From the NCBI GenBank assembly GCA_937899145.1, contig CALBPW010000151.1, forward strand, positions 1 through 6,391: a stretch of 6,391 nucleotides of DNA. The letters run 5' to 3'. This DNA comes from an uncultured Bacteroidota bacterium (GTDB lineage: Bacteria; Bacteroidota; Bacteroidia; Bacteroidales; SZUA-534). Under the pieces are notes generated by a model. It had not been told where the DNA came from, searched no databases, and saw only the letters and a program-made list of their open reading frames with translations. This document shows positions 1 to 6,391 of the stretch, piece by piece. Positions within the stretch are counted from its first letter, which is position 1. Every line of letters starts with the position of its first letter. The position numbers and the translations under genes were made by a program.

Positions 1-477
1 AGCCGAGCGCGTAAACAGCGATGTGCTATAAACCTCAGCATCGGAGCGTGGCTTAAAACTATCTTTCAGTCCATCGCCAACATGCTGAAGCATAGCAATA
101 TACGTTTTCAGATTCTCACGTTGATGAGGAAATTGCTCGGCTAAAACATCAACAAAATGCTGATAGCCATTTGCAAAGAAATATGATTTTCCGCCAATGC
201 GCACTTCATCAAAGGCATCGTTATCAAGACGATGCCAAGGCAGGCGCATCAGATTGAAATACTGAAAGATAACATTAAGAGGCTGCCCGTCGTCTAAACC
301 GCCAACATAGTGAAAACCTGTGTCAAACTCGGTGTGCCCGCGGCGGAACGACTGCAAGCAGCCTCCCACCACCGGATTCTTTTCTAACACACACACCTTC
401 TGCCCCTTTTTGGCAAGAATGTAGGCCGTTTGTAAACCTCCTAAACCACCGCCGATTATTATTATATCGTATTTCAT
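1..477 (-). CDS. NAD(P)/FAD-dependent oxidoreductase, CrtI/retinol-saturase-like, N-terminal part (partial at left edge)
   Basis: The frame is open from an ATG at 477-475 to the window edge, giving 159 codons of a protein that probably continues for several hundred residues. The first residues, MKYDIIIIGGGLGGLQTAY, form a dinucleotide-binding Rossmann motif (G9-G-G-L-G-G14). An acidic residue, E32, ends the second strand (KVCVLEK), and V37-G-G-C then F52-D-T-G-F-H (approximate residues) follow. This order is typical of phytoene-desaturase/retinol-saturase/amine-oxidase flavoproteins, so FAD binding is well supported. The substrate cannot be told, because the substrate-binding and C-terminal FAD motifs lie outside the window. 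Hand-counted GC is about 46%, the highest of the genes counted here. It lies 123 bp downstream of the ATPase on the same strand. No good ribosome-binding site is visible, as is usual in Bacteroidota. Homologues in this phylum occur in carotenoid or polyene-type pigment loci, but nothing here confirms such a role. Confidence 0.88.
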   Translation of the reverse strand, partial: MKYDIIIIGGGLGGLQTAYILAKKGQKVCVLEKNPVVGGCLQSFRRGHTEFDTGFHYVGGLDDGQPLNVIFQYFNLMRLPWHRLDNDAFDEVRIGGKSYFFANGYQHFVDVLAEQFPHQRENLKTYIAMLQHVGDGLKDSFKPRSDAEVYSTSLFTRSA

Positions 478-520
478 ACAATTTGTTTAAAATCAAATTT
501 TCGCATAAATCATTCAACAA

Positions 521-543
521 TTATACCACTTATACCACTTATA
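521..543. repeat. Short tandem repeat, 9-bp unit, about 2.6 copies
   Basis: The unit TTATACCAC is present at 521-529 and 530-538, followed by a partial third copy TTATA at 539-543. It lies in the 123-bp gap upstream of the oxidoreductase. On the minus strand, 525-518 reads TATAATTG, one mismatch from the TAnnTTTG -7 consensus, so the repeat overlaps a weak promoter candidate for the oxidoreductase. The nearest suitable TTG is 23 bp further upstream, longer than the usual spacer. The repeat itself is certain, but the promoter reading is weak. Confidence 0.6.
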
Positions 544-600
544 ATCAGCAACATAATCAACAATAAATATTTCAGATATAGCAAAATTGTGGTCACAAAA

Positions 601-1791
601 TTATAGTAGATTTTCTAAATTCATAGTTAGAAATTCCTCTATTGAAATACCTGATGTACCAACAATAAACTCTGTTTCAGGATGATATTGCTCATGAAAA
701 ATTTTCATACCCTTATTTTGTGCATGCCGTCCACTTTTCACCTCTATAGCTATTGTTTTTTCGCTATTTGAAATGATAAAATCAACCTCATCGTTACTGT
801 TACGCCAATAGAAAACTCTGTAATCCAACTCGTTAGTATAGGCCACAAGATATGCTCCAATAGCCGATTCTACCCAACGTCCCCATGTAGTTGGATTTGT
901 ACGATCTGACACATAATTTTTTCCACGGAAAGCCGTCAAAAGAGCATTATTGTAAACTTGAAACTTTGGAACTGAATTATATTTCCGGGCTTCATCAACA
1001 GCATATTTTTGCAACCCGCACAACAACTCACTTTGATTCAATAAGTTAACATAATTAGCCACAGTTGTTGCATTTCCAGCATCCTGCAATTGACCCACTA
1101 TTTTTGTTAAAGACAATAACTCAGCCGAATAAGCACAACCGATTTTAAAAACTTGGTGCATCAAAGATGGTTTGTATATGTTAGATGTGAGAATTACGTC
1201 TTTTTCAATAGCAGGAGCAACTAACGAATCTTTAACATATTTTCGCCAACGTCTTTCATTATTAATAAGTGAGGCCGCACCAGGGTATCCTCCAAAATAG
1301 ATGTATTGATCAATTGTTAATCCGAAAGCATCGTGCATTTCTTGATAACTCCAATGACGGGCTCGAATTAATTCAAACCTGCCTGCAAGCGATTCTGATA
1401 ACCCTTTGCGCAACATTAGCCGTGAACTGCCAAGTAAGATTACTTTTAGATTTACATTATTGAGAGTATCAGCATCCCATTCTCGTTTAACAATCTCACT
1501 CCAATTATTTATTTTTTGTATTTCATCAATCACAAGCAAGTATTCTGGTAATTCTTGAAGTAACATTTTATTTCGTGCTGTCTCCCAAACACGTCTAATC
1601 CAATCAGAATCTGTTACATCTACTGCATCGGCATTTTCTGATAGATATTCAATTTTTGTTTCCGCCAATACTTGAGTAATCATTGTTGATTTGCCAACTT
1701 GACGAGGACCTGCAATAACTTGAATAAAACGCCGAGGTTCTTCAATTCTGCTCAGAATTTCCTGATTGATAGTTCGATGATAGTTATACAT
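601..1791 (-). CDS. AAA_14/DUF4143-family ATPase with nuclease-like C-terminal domain
   Basis: This is a complete 396-residue protein, a normal length for the family. The N-terminal AAA domain has Walker A GPRQVGKST (28-36), Walker B EYLLVIDE (83-90), a sensor-like strand VILLGSS (117-123) and the family signature SLAGRFE (134-140) with a conserved arginine. The DUF4143 region follows. The C-terminus carries the pattern of a PD-(D/E)XK fold: E308 in a helix, D337 in DEVDFII, and E350-V-K352 in AIEVKSG. It has no signal peptide or membrane segment, so it should be cytosolic. The biochemical role of this widespread family is poorly defined. ATP binding is well supported, while nuclease activity is only possible. 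The start is chosen because MYNYHRTI matches the usual short N-terminus before the P-loop and a consensus promoter sits just upstream. GC is about 36% by hand count, against about 46% in the oxidoreductase, which suggests an accessory or acquired gene. It is divergent from the LysM gene. Confidence 0.9.
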   Translation of the reverse strand: MYNYHRTINQEILSRIEEPRRFIQVIAGPRQVGKSTMITQVLAETKIEYLSENADAVDVTDSDWIRRVWETARNKMLLQELPEYLLVIDEIQKINNWSEIVKREWDADTLNNVNLKVILLGSSRLMLRKGLSESLAGRFELIRARHWSYQEMHDAFGLTIDQYIYFGGYPGAASLINNERRWRKYVKDSLVAPAIEKDVILTSNIYKPSLMHQVFKIGCAYSAELLSLTKIVGQLQDAGNATTVANYVNLLNQSELLCGLQKYAVDEARKYNSVPKFQVYNNALLTAFRGKNYVSDRTNPTTWGRWVESAIGAYLVAYTNELDYRVFYWRNSNDEVDFIISNSEKTIAIEVKSGRHAQNKGMKIFHEQYHPETEFIVGTSGISIEEFLTMNLENLL

Positions 1792-1811
1792 ATTGCCAAA
1801 AATTTATTATG

Positions 1812-1841
1812 CAAATATAATAAAGAATTTAAAATCTTCAA
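1812..1841 (-). promoter_or_regulatory. Bacteroidota-type promoter for the ATPase gene
   Basis: On the minus strand, TATATTTG at 1819-1812 matches the phylum's -7 consensus TAnnTTTG exactly. A TTG (-33) lies at 1841-1839, separated by 19 bp, which is the usual spacing. Transcription would begin near 1804-1806, leaving a leader of only about 13-15 nt before the ATG at 1791. The -33 triplet lies inside the first copy of the 22-bp repeat array. This is a consensus match only, with no expression evidence. Confidence 0.6.
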
Positions 1842-1960
1842 TTTCTATTCCTAAAATCTTCAATTCTTATTCCTAAAATCTTTAATTTCTATTCCTAAAA
1901 TCTTCAATTCTTATTTCCAAAATCTTCAATTCTTATTTCCAAAATCTTCAATTCTTATCT
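1831..1960. repeat. Array of six 22-bp direct tandem repeats in the divergent spacer
   Basis: The copies start at 1831, 1853, 1875, 1897, 1919 and 1941, a strict 22-bp period with no spacers. The sixth matches for about 19-20 bp and then diverges. The shared core is AAAATCTTCAATTCTTAT, followed by TCCT in copy 2 or TTCC in copies 4 and 5. Copies 1 and 3 carry ATTTCTATTCCT instead, and copy 3 also has a C-to-T change in the TCTTCA part. Copies 4 and 5 are identical. The array fills most of the 251-bp gap between the divergent ATPase and LysM genes, and its first copy overlaps the ATPase promoter. The rest of the gap (1961-2042) holds the plus-strand promoter region, and 1792-1830 holds the ATPase -7 element. 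A regulator-binding array, a bent-DNA element or a simple slippage-prone satellite are all possible. Confidence 0.92.
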
Positions 1961-2015
1961 AAAAAAATTTCTTTGCAACACTCACACATAATTTCAATTT
2001 TAAAATTTATTATGA

Positions 2016-2023
2016 TACTTTTG
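2016..2023 (+). promoter_or_regulatory. Candidate -7 element for the LysM-led operon
   Basis: TACTTTTG matches the TAnnTTTG consensus and lies 19 bp before the ATG at 2043, so a start of transcription near 2030 would give a short leader. No TTG is found at the expected distance upstream (around 1993-1998 the sequence is TTTCAATT), so the -33 half is missing or degenerate. This may mean a weak promoter or one that needs an activator. Confidence 0.45.
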
Positions 2024-2042
2024 CAATATTAAACCGACAATA

Positions 2043-4106
2043 ATGAGAATTTGCAAATCAATACTGATGCTGATTATACTTTCAGCATTTACCACAAATA
2101 CTAATGCTCAAGAGGCGAGCGAAAAACACCCTAACAATAAAATCAGCCTCAACGGAAAAGAATATTATATGCACATTGTGCGCAAAGGCGAAACACTGAG
2201 CGCAATAAGTCGCGCTTACGAAGTGCCCGTAGATTCAATTATAGCTGATAATCCGCAACTTACATATCAAATTTATCCCGACCAATACATAAAAATACGT
2301 ATTAAACCCGATGAGAAAAAAGACGAAAAATTCAGTTATCACCTTATAACTAAAGGAGATACGCCTTACAATATTGCCAAGCGATACGGCATCAGCATTG
2401 ATGAACTCTACAAGCTAAATCCGGGAGCTGAACTTGGTATAAAAATCGGCGACCGACTACGAATAAAATCGGCTGAAACGAACAAAAATACTGTTCAAAC
2501 GATTGAGAACACTGCCACCGATACGGCATTCATACTGCATAAAGTTGATAAAAAGGAAACTTTGTTTGGCATTGCACGAAAATACCACACAACGCCAACA
2601 GAAATTGAGCGACTAAACCCCTCAATCGCAGGACGCTCCATTCAGGTGGGCGAAATGCTGAAAATACACGTACCAGAGGCTGTTGCGGATGAGATTTCAG
2701 ATGGCAATTTCGACTTATACAAAGTGCAAAAGCAAGAAACGATTTACGGCATAACCCACAAATATCAAATTAGCGAAAAAGCATTGCTAAAACTAAATCC
2801 CGACCTGAAAAACCGGGGAGTACAAGAAGGTGAATTGATTAAAGTGCCAAAAGGCACAATTGTAGCAGAGCAACAACAATCAACTGAAAAAGAGGAAGAT
2901 AAACCAAAAACCAACGAAATTGAGCAACAACGCATTGCCGCATACGAAGCCGACAACAAAAAAATGCACGAAGCACAAAATGCTCACTTCGACCTGCAAA
3001 AAACTTACAAAGTCGCATTCTTTCTCCCCCTCTATTACACTATGAACGACACCATTGGTTGGGGAATGAAGCAAGGAAAAGTTTACGAGAAATCGAAAAA
3101 CTTTATAGAATTTTACGCGGGCGCAATGTTGGCCCTCAACGATTTGCGCAGACAAGGCGTTTCATTTGACGTGCAAATCATTGATACCAAAGGTGATAGT
3201 GTGTATATCAGCAATTATATGCGCACACACGATTTGTCAGATTACGATATGTTTATTGGCCCTGCTTTCAGCAGCGAACTGCAAGCTGTAGGCGATTATG
3301 CTTGGGAAAACCAGATAAACATTGTGTCGCCATTATCGGTAAAAAGCACTTTCATCGACCATAATCCGTATGCTTTTCAGGTCTGCCCGACCCTCGAAAT
3401 TCAAATGAAATATATGGCTGATTTTCTGAATCAAATAGATACTAAAAACTATATTGTCATTCACAACGGGAACGTACAAGAACAAGATTACATTTCAGAA
3501 TTTAAGCGGCAACTTTACTCATCAATCAGCAACGACAACCTCGACCAAGTACGATACAACGAGTACTACTACTTCAACACCAGTGGCGACATTTTGAATA
3601 GCGCATTCCTCAAGGGGCGCGAAAATATCGTCATCATTCCATCAACCGACCGCGCTTTTGTAACCGATGTGATGGGGAAACTCAACGGATACTCTTACGA
3701 GTACAACATAAAAATTTTTGGCCAACCCCGCTGGAAACGATTTGAGAGCATCGATATTGATAACTTTCACAATACCAATACCCATTACCTTTCAAATTCA
3801 TACATCGACTACAATAAACAACCCATCACCGATTTTGTACGCAACTATCGGAATTTGATGAATATAGAGCCCGATTTGATGGCTTTTCAGGGCTACGACA
3901 TAACAATGTTTTTCTGCTCGGCACTAAACAAATTCGGCAAAGATTTCCGCCATTATATAATGTATCATCAAGCTCCATTGTTACAAACCGAATTCAACTT
4001 TGTGCCATACAGCAGCCAAGGTGGCTACCAAAACACCGCCATTTACATTCTAAATTACGCTAAAGACTATTCAATCAAGAAGATAGCATCTTACCCGATT
4101 AAATGA
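2043..4106 (+). CDS. Exported four-LysM protein with type I periplasmic-binding-protein fold
   Basis: This is a complete 687-residue protein. It has a signal peptide at residues 1-22 (hydrophobic ILMLIILSAF, probable cleavage TNA|QEA). Four LysM domains follow at about 42-87, 98-142, 164-210 and 224-269. Each has the pattern V-x-K-x-[GE]-[DE]-T followed by an I-[AST]-x-x-Y helix, and a conserved N-P in the second half. LysM binds the N-acetylglucosamine-containing backbone of peptidoglycan. A polar, probably helical linker (270-318, rich in E, K and Q) leads to a domain from about 321 to 687 that resembles branched-chain-amino-acid-type solute-binding proteins. Landmarks there are VAFFLPL, FYAGAMLALNDL, YDMFIGPAFS and a final QGYDITMFF. 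No ABC permease or ATPase gene lies alongside, so a transport role is not supported. A wall-anchored sensor, scaffold or LpoA-like role is inferred. It is probably the first gene of an operon, 68 bp ahead of the next gene with no clear terminator between. Confidence 0.9.
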   Translation: MRICKSILMLIILSAFTTNTNAQEASEKHPNNKISLNGKEYYMHIVRKGETLSAISRAYEVPVDSIIADNPQLTYQIYPDQYIKIRIKPDEKKDEKFSYHLITKGDTPYNIAKRYGISIDELYKLNPGAELGIKIGDRLRIKSAETNKNTVQTIENTATDTAFILHKVDKKETLFGIARKYHTTPTEIERLNPSIAGRSIQVGEMLKIHVPEAVADEISDGNFDLYKVQKQETIYGITHKYQISEKALLKLNPDLKNRGVQEGELIKVPKGTIVAEQQQSTEKEEDKPKTNEIEQQRIAAYEADNKKMHEAQNAHFDLQKTYKVAFFLPLYYTMNDTIGWGMKQGKVYEKSKNFIEFYAGAMLALNDLRRQGVSFDVQIIDTKGDSVYISNYMRTHDLSDYDMFIGPAFSSELQAVGDYAWENQINIVSPLSVKSTFIDHNPYAFQVCPTLEIQMKYMADFLNQIDTKNYIVIHNGNVQEQDYISEFKRQLYSSISNDNLDQVRYNEYYYFNTSGDILNSAFLKGRENIVIIPSTDRAFVTDVMGKLNGYSYEYNIKIFGQPRWKRFESIDIDNFHNTNTHYLSNSYIDYNKQPITDFVRNYRNLMNIEPDLMAFQGYDITMFFCSALNKFGKDFRHYIMYHQAPLLQTEFNFVPYSSQGGYQNTAIYILNYAKDYSIKKIASYPIK

Positions 4107-4174
4107 ATTTTATACCGAAAGACACAAACAATTGACGATTTTAAGATTCACTGCTTTACAATAAATAATGTTAT

Positions 4175-6019
4175 ATGAGAAAATTGATTTTATCGATAGC
4201 ATTGACTTTTAGCATGTTGCAAATAATGGCGCAACAACCTACTAAAACCCAAGAAAAGCAAGCGCAAGAACGAATTTTGCAGATAAAACAGCATGGCGAG
4301 CAATATTTGTGGGGCGAAGCTATAGGAAAAAATCTAAACACCGCCGACCGCGACGCTCTTGCCGATTTAATTGGACAAATATCAACATCAGTTGAAAGCA
4401 ATTTCACATTAATCAAAAATGAAAACCCTGACGATTATGCCGAGACATTCCAATCAGTTATTAAGACTTACTCAAAGGCCACACTTAACAATACTGAACG
4501 CATAATCATAGGAAAAGAGCCAAAAATAACTGTTTTCAGATTCATAAAACGCACTGAAATCAACAAGATTTTTGCAGCACGCGAAAACAAAATTAAAGGA
4601 TTTGTGGAATCGGCTGTCAGAGCCGAGCAGAAACTGCAAATAGCCGATGCGCTACGCTATTTTTATTGGGCGCAAACACTTCTTCGCAGCCACCCGAATG
4701 GCGCAATGCTGACAATAAACGATGACACCGGAGAGCAACATATACTTGCGACATGGATACCAGAACAAATTAACAATATTTTTTCAAGAATTCGTGTGAA
4801 ACGCGGCGAAGTAAAACCCGATGGCGAATTTCAGCAAGTTGAGCTGTATTTTACATATAATAATACACCTGTCGCAAATTTCGACTTCACATATTGGGAT
4901 GGTCAAGATTGGTCAAACATAACATCGGCAAAAGACGGACGCGGCGTTGCCGAACTGCCAGCAATAGCCAACAGCAACAAAATCGACATAAAAGGCGAGT
5001 ATGCCTTTACAGGCGAGGCAACCATCGATGCCGAACTTAAAGATGTAACGGAAAGTCTTGATATTGTGCCATATAAAAGTAGTTATCTGCAACTTTCAGT
5101 ATCGGCAAAAGAAGCAAAACAAAACCAAAAAGATATTCAACGCACACAAACCGAAACAGCCGCCAAAACTGAATCGTTTTTCAATTATGTTAAAAACGAC
5201 ACCGACTACAAAAATGCAGTTACCGATGTTGAAAAAGCCATTGCAAAACGCAACTACAACGATGCACGCCCCCACTTCGATGATGAAGGCTGGGAAATGT
5301 TCAGCAAACTTGTAAGTTACGGACACGCAAAGATTTACGGCACACCCAATTATCGCTTTGCGCAAACCGGCGATGGCATTATCTGCCGCAGTATGCCACT
5401 CATTTTCAGTTTTCCAAATAGCAAGCGCACATTTGTTGAAGACGTTGTTTTTGAATTTAATGCAGACGGGCTAATTCATTCGCTATCGTTTGGATTATCA
5501 CAAACTGCACTTCAGGATATAACAAACAAACAGCAATGGAGTGAATCATCGCGACTTACACTCATTCGCTTCCTCGAAAATTACAAAACAGCATACGCAC
5601 TCAAACGCCTTGATTACATAAATAGCATTTTTGCCAACGACGCACTTATTATTGTAGGGCATGTCCTTGAAAAACAGACTGCTAAAGATGCTGTCAACAT
5701 TGAACCCGACAAACAAATTGTTCGCTACACCCGTCAAACAAAAGAGCAGTATATCAAAAACTTAGGAATTTGTTTCCGCAGCAACGAATTTATCAATTTG
5801 CGCTTTGCCGACAACGAAATTCGGAAATCGGGGTCTGGCGAAATTTATGGCATACAAATAAAACAAGACTATTTTTCAACAAATTACGGTGACACAGGCT
5901 ACCTGTTTTTGATGGTTGACCTAAACGATAAAGACAAACCTATAATTCATGTCCGCGCTTGGCAACCTGAAAAAGACCCCGAATTTGGACTAATCGACTT
6001 AAGCTCATTCACATTCTGA
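4175..6019 (+). CDS. Exported multidomain protein: LPP20-like, Ig/transthyretin-like middle, NTF2-like C-terminus
   Basis: This is a complete 614-residue protein. It has a signal peptide at residues 1-19 (LILSIALTFSMLQIMA|QQ). There is no cysteine at the cleavage site, so it is predicted to be soluble in the periplasm or secreted and not a lipoprotein. Residues about 40-170 resemble the LPP20-like domain (YLWGEAIG, DALADLIGQISTSVES, then a long helical stretch). Residues about 205-310 look like a beta-sandwich (ELYFTYNNTPVANFDFTYWDG, IDIKGEYAF). A conserved segment follows at about 340-445. The C-terminal part (about 463-602) has the hallmarks of an NTF2-like fold: FLENYKTAYALKRLDYINSIFANDALIIVG, YIKNL, GDTGYLFLMVDL and IIHVRAWQPE. 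These assignments are from memory of family patterns; the NTF2-like and LPP20-like calls are the stronger ones. The function is unknown. It ends 4 bp before the next gene, implying co-transcription and probably a joint function with it. Confidence 0.85.
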   Translation: MRKLILSIALTFSMLQIMAQQPTKTQEKQAQERILQIKQHGEQYLWGEAIGKNLNTADRDALADLIGQISTSVESNFTLIKNENPDDYAETFQSVIKTYSKATLNNTERIIIGKEPKITVFRFIKRTEINKIFAARENKIKGFVESAVRAEQKLQIADALRYFYWAQTLLRSHPNGAMLTINDDTGEQHILATWIPEQINNIFSRIRVKRGEVKPDGEFQQVELYFTYNNTPVANFDFTYWDGQDWSNITSAKDGRGVAELPAIANSNKIDIKGEYAFTGEATIDAELKDVTESLDIVPYKSSYLQLSVSAKEAKQNQKDIQRTQTETAAKTESFFNYVKNDTDYKNAVTDVEKAIAKRNYNDARPHFDDEGWEMFSKLVSYGHAKIYGTPNYRFAQTGDGIICRSMPLIFSFPNSKRTFVEDVVFEFNADGLIHSLSFGLSQTALQDITNKQQWSESSRLTLIRFLENYKTAYALKRLDYINSIFANDALIIVGHVLEKQTAKDAVNIEPDKQIVRYTRQTKEQYIKNLGICFRSNEFINLRFADNEIRKSGSGEIYGIQIKQDYFSTNYGDTGYLFLMVDLNDKDKPIIHVRAWQPEKDPEFGLIDLSSFTF

Positions 6020-6023
6020 AAAA

Positions 6024-6391
6024 ATGAAAGAACTTCTACTTTCTACACTACTAATATTTTGTATATCTGCAGTTTACGCACAAAACGACAACGATAATAT
6101 ATCGGTAACATCGTTTCAGAAATTAGATTCAGATATAACCGCACGCACACAGAAAAAAATTGACCAAAACGGCGAGGCTGCTGCACTTATAAAAGTCTCA
6201 ACACAAGGCGACGGCTTTGTTTTTGAAGGCGATGGATTGGGAATTGTAACCACTGAGCATAAAATTGGTGAATATTGGGTTTACGTTCCGCACGGCGCTA
6301 AATATCTGATTATCAAACATAACGAATTGGGAGTTTTGCGTTATCGCTACACTGAAAAAATCGAAGCACTCAGCACATACGAGTTGAAACT
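6024..6391 (+). CDS. Exported PEGA-like protein, N-terminal part (partial at right edge)
   Basis: An ATG 4 bp after the previous stop opens a frame of 122 codons that is still open at the window end. The signal peptide is residues 1-19 (ELLLSTLLIFCISAVYA|QND). The mature part begins with SVTSFQKLDSDITART and NGEAAALIKVSTQGDGFVFEGDGLGIV, then GEYWVYVPHGAKYLIIKHNELGVLRY. This is the pattern of the N-terminal beta domain found in Bacteroidota PEGA-type proteins, where an 'LI-K-V' strand and 'WVYVPHG-K-LTI-H-LG-LR' are typical. In such proteins the domain is often followed by more PEGA repeats or a formylglycine-generating-enzyme-like (SUMF1) domain. Which applies here lies outside the window. 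The tight spacing means it is almost certainly translated from the same mRNA as the LPP20-like gene. Confidence 0.82.
   Translation, partial: MKELLLSTLLIFCISAVYAQNDNDNISVTSFQKLDSDITARTQKKIDQNGEAAALIKVSTQGDGFVFEGDGLGIVTTEHKIGEYWVYVPHGAKYLIIKHNELGVLRYRYTEKIEALSTYELK

Noticed and set aside
323..520. A 65-codon open frame on the minus strand
   Set aside because: It overlaps the oxidoreductase in a different frame. The oxidoreductase frame carries a clear Rossmann motif, while this one has no recognisable features.
587..598. Inverted repeat TTGTGGTCACAA just after the ATPase stop, as a terminator or an operator
   Set aside because: The arms are only 5 bp with a 2-nt centre, which forces a 4-bp AT-rich stem with a 4-nt loop. 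The following T run is short. It does not match a full CRP-type site, so it is most likely chance.
1831..1960. The 22-bp repeats as a CRISPR array
   Set aside because: The repeats abut directly with no unique spacers, the unit is low in complexity, and no cas genes are present.
2765..3155. Antisense open frames opposite the LysM gene, with hydrophobic Phe/Val-rich products
   Set aside because: They mirror the AAA/GAA-rich codons of the linker region on the other strand. They have no promoter, no start context and no recognisable family.
2043..4106. Calling the LysM protein an amino-acid ABC transporter component
   Set aside because: The fold resembles substrate-binding proteins, but the LysM repeats and the absence of any transporter gene make a transport role unsupported.
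4107..4174. An internal promoter or terminator between the first two plus-strand genes
   Set aside because: There is a TTG at 4132-4134, but the sequence about 20 bp further on (CTTTACAATA) does not match TAnnTTTG, and I see no GC-rich hairpin followed by a T run.
5058..5365. Overlapping open frames on both strands inside the LPP20-like gene
   Set aside because: They are shadow frames. The products are low-complexity or Phe/Cys/Val-rich, while the main frame is continuous and shows clear domain patterns.

Overview
The window looks like a chromosomal segment from a member of the Bacteroidota. Three observations support this. Base composition is AT-rich (about 36-46% GC by hand count, depending on the gene). 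Two start sites are preceded by the TAnnTTTG -7 element typical of this phylum, with no Shine-Dalgarno sequence. The exported proteins also belong to families I associate with Bacteroidales and relatives (LysM plus periplasmic-binding fold, LPP20-like plus NTF2-like, PEGA-like), and all have signal peptides ending in A|Q. Genus and species cannot be read from the sequence.

Layout, left to right. Positions 1-477 (minus) hold the N-terminal 159 codons of a FAD-dependent oxidoreductase of the CrtI/retinol-saturase type, which runs off the left edge. A 123-bp AT-rich gap with a short 9-bp tandem repeat follows. Positions 601-1791 (minus) encode a complete AAA_14/DUF4143 ATPase with a nuclease-like C-terminus. 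It has clearly lower GC than the oxidoreductase and is the most likely accessory gene here. The 251-bp divergent spacer 1792-2042 holds an array of six 22-bp direct repeats. Its first copy appears to supply the -33 element of the ATPase promoter, and a separate -7 element faces the plus-strand genes.

Positions 2043-6391 (plus) are three consecutive genes for exported proteins: a four-LysM protein with a type I periplasmic-binding-protein fold, a multidomain LPP20-like/NTF2-like protein, and the start of a PEGA-like protein that runs off the right edge. The gaps are 68 bp and 4 bp and I see no terminator, so they are probably one operon. The inferred theme is a periplasmic or cell-envelope module, with the LysM protein anchoring to peptidoglycan and the other two as secreted partners. 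I know of no experimentally defined function for this set.

I found no RNA genes, CRISPR arrays, transposases or phage genes. The parts that most merit a second look are the repeat array with its embedded promoter and the three-gene exported module.
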